NCBI GenBank assembly: GCA_003527885.1
Contig: DPWB01000303.1
Span: 1 to 12,777, forward strand
Direction: 5' to 3'
Length of the DNA: 12,777 bases
From: Candidatus Competibacteraceae bacterium
GTDB lineage: Bacteria; Pseudomonadota; Gammaproteobacteria; Competibacterales; Competibacteraceae
Shown here: positions 1-6,405 of the stretch, one piece after another
Layout of the letters: each line of letters opens with the position of its first letter
How positions within the stretch are numbered: position 1 is the first letter of the stretch
The notes under the pieces: model-generated
Databases searched by the model: none
The model's input: only the letters and a program-made list of their open reading frames with translations
What the model was told of the DNA's origin: nothing
Position numbers and translations under genes: made by a program

Positions 1-371
1 TCGGGCGTGGCGACCAGGATGTCGCAGGCCATGGCGACCTCGCAGCCGCCACCCCACACGCCGCCCTCAATGAGACCGAGAATGGGGGCCGGATATTCCT
101 GGATGGCCCGGATGACCACGCGCAAGGAGTCGGCCCAACCCAGCGGATCGCGACCCCGGCTCGGCAATTCGCTGACATCGTGACCGGCGGACCACACTTT
201 GGCGCCGGCCGGGGCGCGCAGCACCACGACGCGGATATTCTGCTCCTTGAAAGCCTCTAAGGTAACGGTGATTTCATCGATCAACGCATCGCTGAGCGCG
301 TTACGCTTGGCGGCATGATTCATGGTGATGGTGCCGATGGCGTTCTCGGTTTCGGTGATGATCAGGGACAC
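1..371 (-). CDS. scpB: Methylmalonyl-CoA decarboxylase (crotonase fold), N-terminal part only
   Basis: Enoyl-CoA hydratase/isomerase (crotonase) superfamily protein, cut by the left edge after about 123 codons of an expected ~260. The visible sequence contains LRAPAGAKVWSAGHD followed by ELPSRGRDPL and later EGGVWGGGCEVAMACD. These are the two oxyanion-hole stretches (SAGHD and GGVWGG), and they match E. coli ScpB/YgfG (SKVFSAGHDIHELPSGGRDPL, EGSVWGG) better than generic enoyl-CoA hydratases. The family decarboxylates methylmalonyl-CoA to propionyl-CoA in the cytoplasm. The start is a GTG at 369-371, chosen because a strong GAGGAG ribosome-binding site ends about 6 nt upstream and the next residues (SLIITETENAIGTITMNH) fit the family's first beta strand. 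It is divergent from the hydrolase at 561. If the organism is a glycogen-accumulating Competibacter relative, a propionyl-CoA step would suit its storage metabolism, but that is inference. The specific substrate is less certain than the fold. Confidence 0.85.
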   Translation of the reverse strand, partial: MSLIITETENAIGTITMNHAAKRNALSDALIDEITVTLEAFKEQNIRVVVLRAPAGAKVWSAGHDVSELPSRGRDPLGWADSLRVVIRAIQEYPAPILGLIEGGVWGGGCEVAMACDILVATP

Positions 372-422
372 GTTGTTCTCCTCGGTAGCGCGCGCTATTC
401 TCGTGATTCACAGGGCTGCGGA

Positions 423-438
423 TATTCCACGTGGAATA
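423..438. promoter_or_regulatory. Perfect 16-bp palindrome, candidate operator
   Basis: TATTCCAC followed directly by GTGGAATA forms a perfect, uninterrupted dyad. It lies in the 189-bp divergent spacer between the methylmalonyl-CoA decarboxylase (start 371) and the hydrolase (start 561). The position suits a dimeric repressor or activator acting on the minus-strand gene, whose start is about 52 bp away. I could not assign convincing -10/-35 boxes on either strand or name a regulator. Confidence 0.45.
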
Positions 439-560
439 CCCTAGATTCGGTTCGGATTTTCGGCGTCCGTTCACCCGCGGGGATCGCGTTTGCGGTGTGC
501 TGGTCGCGGCAGTGATCTGTTTGTTTTCATCCTAACTCATAATTAGAGGTTAGATACATC

Positions 561-2834
561 ATGCTCAAACCCTCCAAGGAATTTTGGCGCTATACGCCGT
601 GGCTGGCCGCCCTGTTAATCGGGCTGGCAGGCGCGTCCACGGCCGCTGAAACGGCGTTGGATCGCTACGTGGCCAAGCCGGATCCGAACTACACCTACCA
701 CCAGTACAGCGCCAGCAATCGGGCGGGCTATAACGCCTACTTTCTCAGCATGACGTCCCAGCAATGGCGTTCCGCCGCCGAGGTGGACCGGCCCATCTGG
801 CAGCATGAAATCATCGTCGTCATTCCCCAGCTGAGCCTGGACAGCACCGACACCGCGATCTTGCTGATCGACGGCGGCGACAACATCGGCGCGCCCATCG
901 ACAGCGTGGATCAGAATATCGGCTTGGTGTCCATCGCGAGCGGCGCGGTGTTGGCGGTGGTGCGTCAGGTCCCCAACCAACCGCTTTATTTTACCGATGA
1001 TCCGGGACGCGGCCGGCAGGAAGATGAAATCCTCGGTTACAGCCTCGACAAGGCGCTGGACACCGGCGACGAAGAATGGGCCGTTCATCTGGCGATGACC
1101 AAAGCCGCCGTTCGCGCCATGGATGCCGTGCAAGATTTTGCGGCGGGCAGAGGCAAAACGATCAAAAAATTTCTGGTGATGGGCGGCTCCAAGCGCGGCT
1201 GGACGACATGGTTGACCGCCGCGGTGGACAAGCGCGTCAAAGCCATCGTCCCGGCCTCCATCGACATGCTGAACCTGGGCCAGCAGTTCGTGCATCACTG
1301 GGAGGCTTACGGCTTCTACGCGCCGGCGTTGCGGGATTATGTGGAATTCGATCTGCCCTGCCGGATGCAGACCCCGCAAGGCAAGGCGCTGTTGCGGGTG
1401 GTCGATCCCTACGCTTACCGCGACCGGTACACGATGCCGAAGCTGATCCTGAACGCCACCGGCGACCAGTTCTTCGTCACCGATTCCTCACGGTTCTATT
1501 ACGGCGACCTGCCCGGTCCCAAGTGGCTGCGCTACACGCCGAACACCGATCACAAGCAGAGCGAAGACACCATCGTCAAAGCCTTGTCCTGGATCGATGA
1601 CGTGTTGGACAACAAGGCCAGCCCGCAAATCACTTGGACCAAAGAAGGTGAAGACACGCTGCGGGTAATACCCACCAACCGGCCCAAGGAAGTTCGGCTG
1701 TGGCAGGCCACCAACCCCAACGCCCGCGATTTTCGACTGGAAAACGTGGGTCCGATCTGGACCAGTGAAGTGCTAGCGCCGCAATCCGATGGCAGTTATG
1801 TAGGTAGGGTGCAGCAACCGGCAAGCGGTTGGAAAGGTTTCTTCATCGAGGTAACGTTCCCCACGGCCGGCGAAATCGAACCCGATCAAATCTATTCGAC
1901 CGGCGTGCAGATTATCCCGGATATCTTGCCGTTTGCCGGTCAAGCCTGTGGCGGAACCCATAAATCTTATCTGGAAAGTCCGCAACAGAGTTCGGGAGAA
2001 AGCGGCATCGGGTTGATCCGGGGCTGGATTTGCCAAGCCAACAAGGTCGAGGTGCAGATCGACGGCGGCGCGCGACAGCAGGTCGCTTACGGCACCACCC
2101 GCCCGGATACGGCGTCCGTGTGCGGCGACACCAACAACGGCTTCGGTTACACCTTCAACTGGAACCGGCTCGGCAACGGCCCCCATTCCATGCGGATTTT
2201 CGCCGACGGCCGGGAGTTCGGCAGCAGTTCCTTTAACGTGACCACGCTGGGCGAGGAGTTCTTGCGCGGTGTCAGCGGCGAATACACGCTGCAAAACTTC
2301 CCGCAAGCCGGCAAGAACGTCACGGTGCGCTGGTCGGAACCCCACCAGAATTTCGTGATCGTGGGCGCCACTCAAACTCTTCCCGCCAAGGCCGGTGGCG
2401 TCGTTCCGCAAGCCGCCTCGCTGGCTTATCTGGAAAGCCCGCAACAAGGCTCGTCCGAAAGCGGCATCGGGCTGATCCGGGGCTGGGTTTGCCAAGCCGA
2501 CAAGGTCGAGGTGCAGATCGACGGCGGCGCGCGACAGCGGGTCGCTTACGGCACCATTCGCCCGGATACGGCCACGGTTTGCGGTGATGACAACAACGGC
2601 TTCGGTTACGCCTTCAACTGGAACAGTTTAGGCAATGGCGTTCACAATCTACGAGCTTTTGCCGATGGCGTCGAATTCGGCAATGCGAATTTCACTGTCA
2701 CTACCTTGGGGGTGGAATTCCTGCAAGGCGTGACGGGTGAATACACGCTGCAAAACTTCCCGCAAGCCGGCAAGAACGTCATGTTACGCTGGTCGGAACC
2801 CGATCAGAACTTCAAGATCGTCAACTACCAGTAA
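561..2834 (+). CDS. PhoPQ-activated (PqaA-like) secreted alpha/beta-hydrolase with two C-terminal repeat domains
   Basis: 757 residues. An N-terminal signal peptide is visible: basic start, hydrophobic residues ~14-25, likely cleavage near ASTAA. Residues ~33-455 match the PhoPQ_related family (PF10142), with the family's early block (LDRYVAKPDPNYTYH) and a GGSKRGWTTW nucleophile elbow placing the Ser at 210. Asp302 (NATGDQFF) and His331 (NTDHKQ) are the likely rest of the triad. The family's substrate is unknown; PqaA of Salmonella is a PhoP-regulated gene linked to antimicrobial-peptide resistance. Residues 470-601 and 623-754 are two 132-aa tandem copies, without internal gaps, of a domain absent from ordinary PqaA. 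Each copy keeps two Cys (GW.CQA and VCGD), possibly a disulfide in the periplasm or outside. The ATG at 561 has only a weak, distant AGAGG. A terminator follows 25 nt after the stop. Family assignment is firm; enzymatic role is unknown. Confidence 0.88.
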   Translation: MLKPSKEFWRYTPWLAALLIGLAGASTAAETALDRYVAKPDPNYTYHQYSASNRAGYNAYFLSMTSQQWRSAAEVDRPIWQHEIIVVIPQLSLDSTDTAILLIDGGDNIGAPIDSVDQNIGLVSIASGAVLAVVRQVPNQPLYFTDDPGRGRQEDEILGYSLDKALDTGDEEWAVHLAMTKAAVRAMDAVQDFAAGRGKTIKKFLVMGGSKRGWTTWLTAAVDKRVKAIVPASIDMLNLGQQFVHHWEAYGFYAPALRDYVEFDLPCRMQTPQGKALLRVVDPYAYRDRYTMPKLILNATGDQFFVTDSSRFYYGDLPGPKWLRYTPNTDHKQSEDTIVKALSWIDDVLDNKASPQITWTKEGEDTLRVIPTNRPKEVRLWQATNPNARDFRLENVGPIWTSEVLAPQSDGSYVGRVQQPASGWKGFFIEVTFPTAGEIEPDQIYSTGVQIIPDILPFAGQACGGTHKSYLESPQQSSGESGIGLIRGWICQANKVEVQIDGGARQQVAYGTTRPDTASVCGDTNNGFGYTFNWNRLGNGPHSMRIFADGREFGSSSFNVTTLGEEFLRGVSGEYTLQNFPQAGKNVTVRWSEPHQNFVIVGATQTLPAKAGGVVPQAASLAYLESPQQGSSESGIGLIRGWVCQADKVEVQIDGGARQRVAYGTIRPDTATVCGDDNNGFGYAFNWNSLGNGVHNLRAFADGVEFGNANFTVTTLGVEFLQGVTGEYTLQNFPQAGKNVMLRWSEPDQNFKIVNYQ
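1968..2363 (+). repeat. Tandem domain copy 1 within the PqaA-like protein
   Basis: Codes for residues 470-601, starting YLESPQQSSGESGIGLIRGW and ending QNFVIV. It aligns without gaps to copy 2, offset by 459 bp. Long nucleotide stretches are identical between copies, for example around 2280-2321, so the duplication is recent or kept alike by gene conversion. I do not know a named function. I infer a beta-rich adhesion or carbohydrate-binding-like module from the alternating hydrophobic pattern. Confidence 0.85.
2427..2822 (+). repeat. Tandem domain copy 2 within the PqaA-like protein
   Basis: Codes for residues 623-754, starting YLESPQQGSSESGIGLIRGW and ending QNFKIV, three residues before the C-terminus. 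It is the same length as copy 1 and separated from it by a 21-residue linker rich in Ala and Val. Both Cys positions are conserved with copy 1. Confidence 0.85.
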
Positions 2835-2858
2835 TCGCGAGATCGCCCTTCGCGCTGA

Positions 2859-2888
2859 CCCTCTCTCGCCGGCGAGAGAGGGCTTTTT
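2859..2888 (+). terminator. Rho-independent terminator of the PqaA-like gene
   Basis: CCCTCTCTCGCC and GGCGAGAGAGGG form a perfect 12+12 dyad (2859-2882), followed by CTTTTTCT. It sits 25 nt after the stop at 2834. On the minus strand the same hairpin follows the superoxide dismutase by about 38 nt but has no T-run, so it is a good terminator only for the plus-strand gene. Confidence 0.85.
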
Positions 2889-2920
2889 CTGGGATCGCGC
2901 ATCGGTTGGATAACGAGAGA

Positions 2921-3646
2921 TCAACCCGCCAGATTTTTGGCGGCGAATTCCCAGTTAAGCAGATTGTCGAGCACGGCGGTCACATAGTCGGCGCGACGGT
3001 TCTGGTAATCTAGATAGTAGGCGTGCTCCCACACATCGACGGTCAACAGCGGTCGCTGACCGCGGGCGATGGGGGTGTCGGCGTTGCCGGTTTTGGTCAC
3101 CGCCAACGTGTCGCCATCTTTAATCAGCCAGGCCCAACCGCTGCCGAATTGGCCGGTCGCGGCCTTGGCGAACTCGGCCTTGAACTTGTCGTAATCGCCG
3201 AACGATTTTTCGATCAGCTCGGCCAGCGCGCCGGTGGGCTTGCCGCCGCCCTTGGGCTTCAGGCTGTTCCAGTAGAAAGTGTGATTCCAGACTTGCGCGG
3301 CGTTGTTGAAGATGGCTGCTTGATCGGCCTTGCCGGCGGTTGCTTTGATAATCGCTTCCAGCGATTGGTCGGCCATCGGACTACCCGCGACCAATTCATT
3401 GAGCTTGGTGGCGTAGCCCCGGTGGTGCTTGCCGTAATGGAAACCGATGGTGTTGGCTGAAATGACGGGGTTCAGGGCATCGTCAGCGTAGGGCAGGGGC
3501 GGCAGGGTGAACGGGCCTGCTGCTGCGGCAGCGCGCGCCACGCGCGGCAATGCCAGATCGCCAAACGCCAGTACGGCGGAACCGGCTAACACCGCAGACA
3601 AAAATTGGCGGCGGTTTAAAGGGTAGTTGGACAGGTTAGCGGACAT
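2921..3646 (-). CDS. sodB: Superoxide dismutase (Fe/Mn family, Fe-type) with Tat signal peptide
   Basis: 241 residues, about 45 longer at the N-terminus than cytoplasmic SodB. Residues 11-16 (NRRQFL) plus a hydrophobic stretch (17-33) and ARA form a twin-arginine signal, so I predict export of the folded, metal-loaded enzyme to the periplasm. From [13 protein letters not shown] (46-58) onward it follows E. coli SodB closely. Metal ligands are His70 (FHYGKHH), His122 (NHTFYW), Asp204 and His208 ([11 protein letters not shown]). The [14 protein letters not shown] and ATGQFGSGW blocks favour the iron-type subgroup. The enzyme converts superoxide to oxygen and hydrogen peroxide. The ATG at 3644-3646 is preceded by GAGGAG. 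The glycerate kinase ends 134 bp upstream on the same strand; a separate promoter is likely but only weakly visible. The metal actually used cannot be decided from sequence alone. Confidence 0.95.
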   Translation of the reverse strand: MSANLSNYPLNRRQFLSAVLAGSAVLAFGDLALPRVARAAAAAGPFTLPPLPYADDALNPVISANTIGFHYGKHHRGYATKLNELVAGSPMADQSLEAIIKATAGKADQAAIFNNAAQVWNHTFYWNSLKPKGGGKPTGALAELIEKSFGDYDKFKAEFAKAATGQFGSGWAWLIKDGDTLAVTKTGNADTPIARGQRPLLTVDVWEHAYYLDYQNRRADYVTAVLDNLLNWEFAAKNLAG

Positions 3647-3713
3647 GGAACGGACTCCTCGGTGAGATGCGCCGTGCTCGAAAAGTACGGGCGCGTCGGA
3701 TCAACTTGAATAC

Positions 3714-3741
3714 AGTGTAGACGATGCACCGTAGCGGTGAA
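3714..3741 (-). promoter_or_regulatory. Weak promoter candidate and small dyad upstream of sodB
   Basis: Read on the minus strand, TACACT (3714-3719) is a fair -10 box, with a poor TTCACC -35 (3736-3741) 16 nt upstream. An interrupted dyad CACCG-TAG-CGGTG occupies 3727-3739, inside the spacer, where an operator would act. The evidence is suggestive only. Confidence 0.3.
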
Positions 3742-3780
3742 TTGCTCGTCACGACAGGAAGAATTTTCCTTCGAGAAAAA

Positions 3781-4923
3781 TCACCGCAGCGAACGCACCG
3801 CTCGGATGATTCGACACAAGCGGGCGGCGGCGGCTTCAATCAGCGTTTCTCCTTCGCGCATCGCCTGTTCCAGCGTCATCGGCTGGTCGCAGATGCCCAG
3901 CAGCGCATCGATGCCGTGGCTTAACAGGGTGTCCGTGCCATCGCCCAGCGCACCGGAGAGACAGAACACCGGCACTTTGAATTGCTTGGCGACTTTGGCG
4001 ACCCCGACCGGCGCTTTGCCGAAGGCGGTCTGAAAATCGGTGCGGCCTTCGCCGGTGATGACAAAGGACGCCTTTTTGACCACTTCAGCGAAATGCACGG
4101 CGTCCAGCACGATCTCGACGCCGGGCCGCAGTTGGGCGGGCGTAAAAAACAGCATGGCCGCGCCCAGGCCGCCCGCCGCACCCGCGCCCGGCTGTTCCGC
4201 CGCTTGCCGTCCGGTCGCCGCCGTCGCGACGGCGGCGAAGTGGGCAAGGGCGGCGTCCAGCTCGGCAACCATTTCCGGCGTCGCGCCTTTCTGCGGTCCG
4301 AACACGGCGGACGCGCCGCGCGGTCCGCAGAGCGGATTATCCACGTCGCAGGCGACGGTGATTTCCGTTTCCCGCAAGCGTGGATCGAGACCCTCCAGAT
4401 GAATCCGCCTGAGACGAGCCAGCGCCGCGCCGCCATGGGGCAGTTCCGCGCCATCGTCGCCAGTAAAACGGATGCCCAGCGCCTGCGCCATGCCGACTCC
4501 ACCGTCGTTGGTGGCGCTGCCGCCGATGCCGAGGATGATCTTGCGTGAACCGGCATCGAGCGCGGCGCGGATCAGTTCGCCCGTGCCGAAGGTCGTGGTC
4601 AAGCGGGGATCGCGTTGCTCTGGAGTCAACAGGGGAAGGCCGGAGGCGGCGGCCATTTCGATGATGGCGGTCTGGCCGTCACCGAGGATGCCCCACGAAG
4701 CGGCCACCGGCTGACCCAGGGGGCCGGTGACCTGGGTCTGCTGGAACTGCCCGCCGGTGGCGGTCACCAAGGCTTCGACCGTACCCTCGCCGCCGTCGGC
4801 GATGGGCATCTTACATACCTCGGCGGTTGGAAATACCCGCCGGATGCCCCGTTCCATGGCCTGGGCGACGACCAGCGCCGAAGCGCTGCCTTTATAGGAA
4901 TCGGGAGCGACGACGATGCGCAA
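3781..4923 (-). CDS. glxK: Glycerate kinase (GarK/GlxK family)
   Basis: 380 residues, the usual family length, if translation starts at the TTG at 4921-4923. That start gives M-RIVVAPDSYKGSASAL, which lines up with the canonical N-terminus KIVIAPDSFKESLSAL, and GGAGA lies at 4931-4935 with 8-nt spacing. The ATG at 4954-4956 and the open frame to 5022 lie at or upstream of the predicted transcription start and add non-homologous residues. Other family blocks are GIGGSATNDGGVGMAQALG (phosphate-binding glycine-rich loop) and TGEGRTDFQTAFGKAP near the C-terminus. The enzyme phosphorylates D-glycerate with ATP, probably to 2-phosphoglycerate as in GarK/GlxK, feeding glyoxylate- or glycerate-derived carbon into lower glycolysis. 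No other glyoxylate or glucarate genes are visible, so its pathway here is unknown. Confidence 0.92.
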   Translation of the reverse strand: MRIVVAPDSYKGSASALVVAQAMERGIRRVFPTAEVCKMPIADGGEGTVEALVTATGGQFQQTQVTGPLGQPVAASWGILGDGQTAIIEMAAASGLPLLTPEQRDPRLTTTFGTGELIRAALDAGSRKIILGIGGSATNDGGVGMAQALGIRFTGDDGAELPHGGAALARLRRIHLEGLDPRLRETEITVACDVDNPLCGPRGASAVFGPQKGATPEMVAELDAALAHFAAVATAATGRQAAEQPGAGAAGGLGAAMLFFTPAQLRPGVEIVLDAVHFAEVVKKASFVITGEGRTDFQTAFGKAPVGVAKVAKQFKVPVFCLSGALGDGTDTLLSHGIDALLGICDQPMTLEQAMREGETLIEAAAARLCRIIRAVRSLR

Positions 4924-4966
4924 GAACTTTTCTCCATCTATGCCAGAAAAAGGCATTATTTTATTG

Positions 4967-4995
4967 ATCGTATGAGAGATATTGCCATAGTGCAA
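4967..4995 (-). promoter_or_regulatory. Sigma-70 promoter of the glycerate kinase gene
   Basis: On the minus strand TTGCAC (4990-4995) and TACGAT (4967-4972) are separated by exactly 17 nt. Transcription would begin near 4960. That leaves a ~37-nt leader containing the GGAGA site and supports the TTG start at 4923. The leader holds a small ATGCC/GGCAT dyad around a T-rich loop. Confidence 0.6.
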
Positions 4996-5030
4996 CAGGA
5001 TTCCCTTCTCCTGTCGCGCCACCCATTCGC

Positions 5031-5354
5031 CTAGTGCGCCGCCTCAATCGCGGTCACGGTGTAGGCTCCCTTCTCACCGGCAGGCAGGTCGAACTTCACC
5101 TTGTCGCCGGCCTTGACCTTATTCGCCAGCGCCTTGTCCGCCAACCGAAAATCCATCGTCATACGCGGCTATTTCAGCGCGTCAATCGGATCGTGGTCGA
5201 TGACGACCTTGCCCGCTGCCGCATCGATGCTTTTCACGGTGCCGGTGGCGGAAACGCTTTTGCTGGCGACAGCGGCGGGCGCAGCCTGTTGCGCGTGGCC
5301 GGTTTCCGCCGCCAGCGCCGCGCCGCCACCGAGCACAAGGCCAGACCGATAGGG
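5031..5354 (-). pseudogene. cusF: CusF-type periplasmic copper-binding protein, broken (5' end lost to IS, internal amber stop)
   Basis: Reading the minus strand from the IS boundary gives the end of a signal peptide (GLVLGGGAALAAETGHAQQ), then TGTVKSIDAAAGKVVIDHDP, IDALK, an in-frame TAG at 5169-5171, and PRMTMDFRLADKALANKVKA in the same frame to a normal stop at 5031-5033. This matches the CusF_Ec fold. E. coli CusF has HHDPIAAVNWPEMTMRF, where His36, Met47 and Met49 bind Cu(I)/Ag(I) and Trp44 caps the metal. Here the His and both Met are kept, but the Trp codon TGG is now TAG. The upstream part of the gene, including the start and the signal peptide's n-region, is missing: homology stops at the inverted repeat of the IS. 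The GTG at 5364-5366 that opens the frame belongs to the IS end. Family call is firm. Loss of function is very likely, though amber suppression is not formally excluded. Confidence 0.85.
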
Positions 5355-5376
5355 GAGAGTGTTCACCTAAAGATAG
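5355..5376 (+). repeat. Left inverted repeat of the IS1-family element
   Basis: Begins GAGAGTGTTCACC and ends AGATAG. It mirrors the right end with two mismatches (positions 13 and 16 of the repeat). The outermost bases could belong to the flank, since no target duplication fixes the exact end. Confidence 0.85.
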
Positions 5377-5416
5377 CAAGATGGCAACCTGCCCCATTGG
5401 ACTGGGGGAGATAGCG

Positions 5417-6134
5417 ATGCTGACGTGCAAGGCGTGCGGTTCGACCCATTACACCAAGAATGGCAGGGTGCGCGGGGTCCAGCGCTACCGCTGTAAAGGT
5501 TGTGGCTTGAACTACGTCCGGGGGGACCGGCGCGTGGCCCCGAAGCGGACCGCGCAGCGGGCGTTGGCGGTGATCTTGTATGCGCTGGGCAAGGCGTCGT
5601 TTGGCTTTTTGGGCAAGCTGTTTGGAGTCTCCCGCACGACCGCTTACCACTGGATCCGGGCGGAGGCCGAGCGCCTGGGCGAAGCCAAAGTACCCGGCGG
5701 CCTTCTTGAAATGGAGTTCGATGAACTGTGGCATTTTACCGGTTCAAAAAAACAAACGATGGATCATCAAGGCGCTGGATCGTGGCACACGGCGAAGTGT
5801 CGCCTGGGTGGTGGGCGGTCGTGATGCTGACACCGTCCACCGCCTGTACGCCAAAGTCCGACACTTGACCGGCTGCTGCTTCTTTACCGACGCTTGGGAA
5901 GCCTTCGCCGGTGTATTACCCCCCGAACGGCACCGAATCGGCAAGACCCACACCGTGACCATCGGGCGGGATAACTCCAACACCCGCCATCATCTCGGCC
6001 GGTTCACGCGCCGTACCAAGGTGGTGAGCAAACAGGACCGGATGATTGACCTCTCCCTACGCCTCTGGCACGCGCTCACCCATCCCACCACCTTCGCCCA
6101 GTACCAACGTATCGCAATGTCTATCTATAAGTGA
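5417..6134 (+). pseudogene. IS1-family transposase, frameshifted
   Basis: The ATG at 5417 is preferred over the one at 5381 because GGGGGAG sits 6 nt upstream and MLTCKACGSTHYTKNGRVRG is the normal N-terminus. The order is a zinc ribbon (CKACG ... CKGCG), a helix-turn-helix (FGVSRTTAYHWIRAEAERLG), then the DDE catalytic domain. The first Asp is in EFDELWHF (codon 5720-5722). At the A7 tract 5746-5752 the reading frame must move by +1 (or -2) to continue as NKRWIIKALDRGTRRSVAWV. The second Asp is in FFTDAWEAF (5889-5891). The third acidic residue, normally Glu in an IERDNSNTRHHL-like block, is Gly here (GGG at 5964-5966). Without a shift the first frame ends at 5824. IS1 itself uses a -1 shift, which would not restore this frame. 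Frameshift plus loss of the Glu suggest an inactive enzyme. Confidence 0.82.
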
Positions 6135-6142
6135 ACACTCTC
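6121..6142 (-). repeat. Right inverted repeat of the IS1-family element
   Basis: The reverse complement begins GAGAGTGTTCACT and ends AGATAG. The transposase stop codon (6132-6134) lies inside the repeat, as is common for this subgroup. Confidence 0.85.
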
Positions 6143-6199
6143 AAATATTTAATGAATCGGGCTTGTATTCTGACGGATTTGATCGAGCGTGGAGTCGGG

Positions 6200-6403
6200 A
6201 TGGCTTTGCGGGCTCGAGCAACAGTCACTGAATCGGCGCGGCCACGCACCACGCGAGAAAACTTCAGCGAACGGGAAAAAGCGGAAATGCTGCGTCCGAA
6301 CAAGCTGGGAGTCAGCGCGCTGGAAATCGCTGAATTGCTGTATCGTCCGGTCAGCTCGATCAGGAGTTTTTTATGGCGGCAACGGCGTGGCGTGCCTTTA
6401 TAA
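6200..6403 (+). CDS. Small helix-turn-helix protein, hypothetical
   Basis: 67 residues. The ATG at 6200 follows GGAG at 6191-6194 with 5-nt spacing. The same frame extends back to a GTG inside the IS end, but that extension has no support. Residues ~24-65 (NFSEREKAEMLRPNKLGV then ALEIAELLYRPVSSIRSFLW) look like a GcrA/HTH-type helix-turn-helix: charged first helix, SALEIAELL second helix, VSSIRSFLWRQ recognition helix. The N-terminus is Arg/Thr-rich and low in information. I cannot assign a function. It could be a regulator fragment or the remains of a mobile-element gene, since it adjoins the IS. It converges on moaA with only 2 nt between the stop codons. Confidence 0.45.
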   Translation: MALRARATVTESARPRTTRENFSEREKAEMLRPNKLGVSALEIAELLYRPVSSIRSFLWRQRRGVPL

Positions 6404-6405
6404 CG

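Larger units (their letters stand above)
5355..6142 (+). mobile_element. IS1-family insertion sequence, degenerate
   Basis: 788 bp bounded by 22-bp inverted repeats (5355-5376 and 6121-6142) that agree at 20 of 22 positions; both start GAGAGTGTTCAC and end AGATAG. Size and the zinc-ribbon plus DDE transposase fit the IS1 family, ISMhu11-like subgroup. No target-site duplication is seen: the 9 bp left of 5355 and right of 6142 share nothing. The element interrupts the 5' end of the cusF remnant. The sequence beyond 6142 does not resume a signal peptide, so the junction has been rearranged or the flank deleted after insertion. Confidence 0.88.

Noticed and set aside
615..1379. Long minus-strand open frame inside the PqaA-like gene
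   Set aside because: It is antisense to a gene with clear family motifs. Its His/Arg/Val-rich sequence is typical of an antisense shadow in high-GC DNA, and it has no recognisable domain.
1773..2495. Minus-strand open frame with internal repeats (NPAPDQPDAAF twice)
   Set aside because: The repetition is only the antisense image of the two tandem domain copies of the plus-strand gene.
3921..4556. Second open frame overlapping the glycerate kinase gene
   Set aside because: It is Arg/Pro/Ser-rich frame-shadow sequence without motifs. The kinase frame shows the conserved glycine-rich loop and C-terminal blocks.
5169..5171. Programmed read-through of TAG (recoded amino acid) in cusF
   Set aside because: There is no supporting element in the sequence, and the gene has also lost its 5' end. 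Simple pseudogenisation is far more likely.
5364..5366. GTG as the genuine start of the cusF frame
   Set aside because: The codon is part of the IS inverted repeat, and the mirror copy at 6131-6133 shows it belongs to the element.
5746..5752. Classic IS1 -1 programmed frameshift at A6C
   Set aside because: The downstream frame is +1 (or -2) relative to the first, so a -1 shift would not join the two halves.
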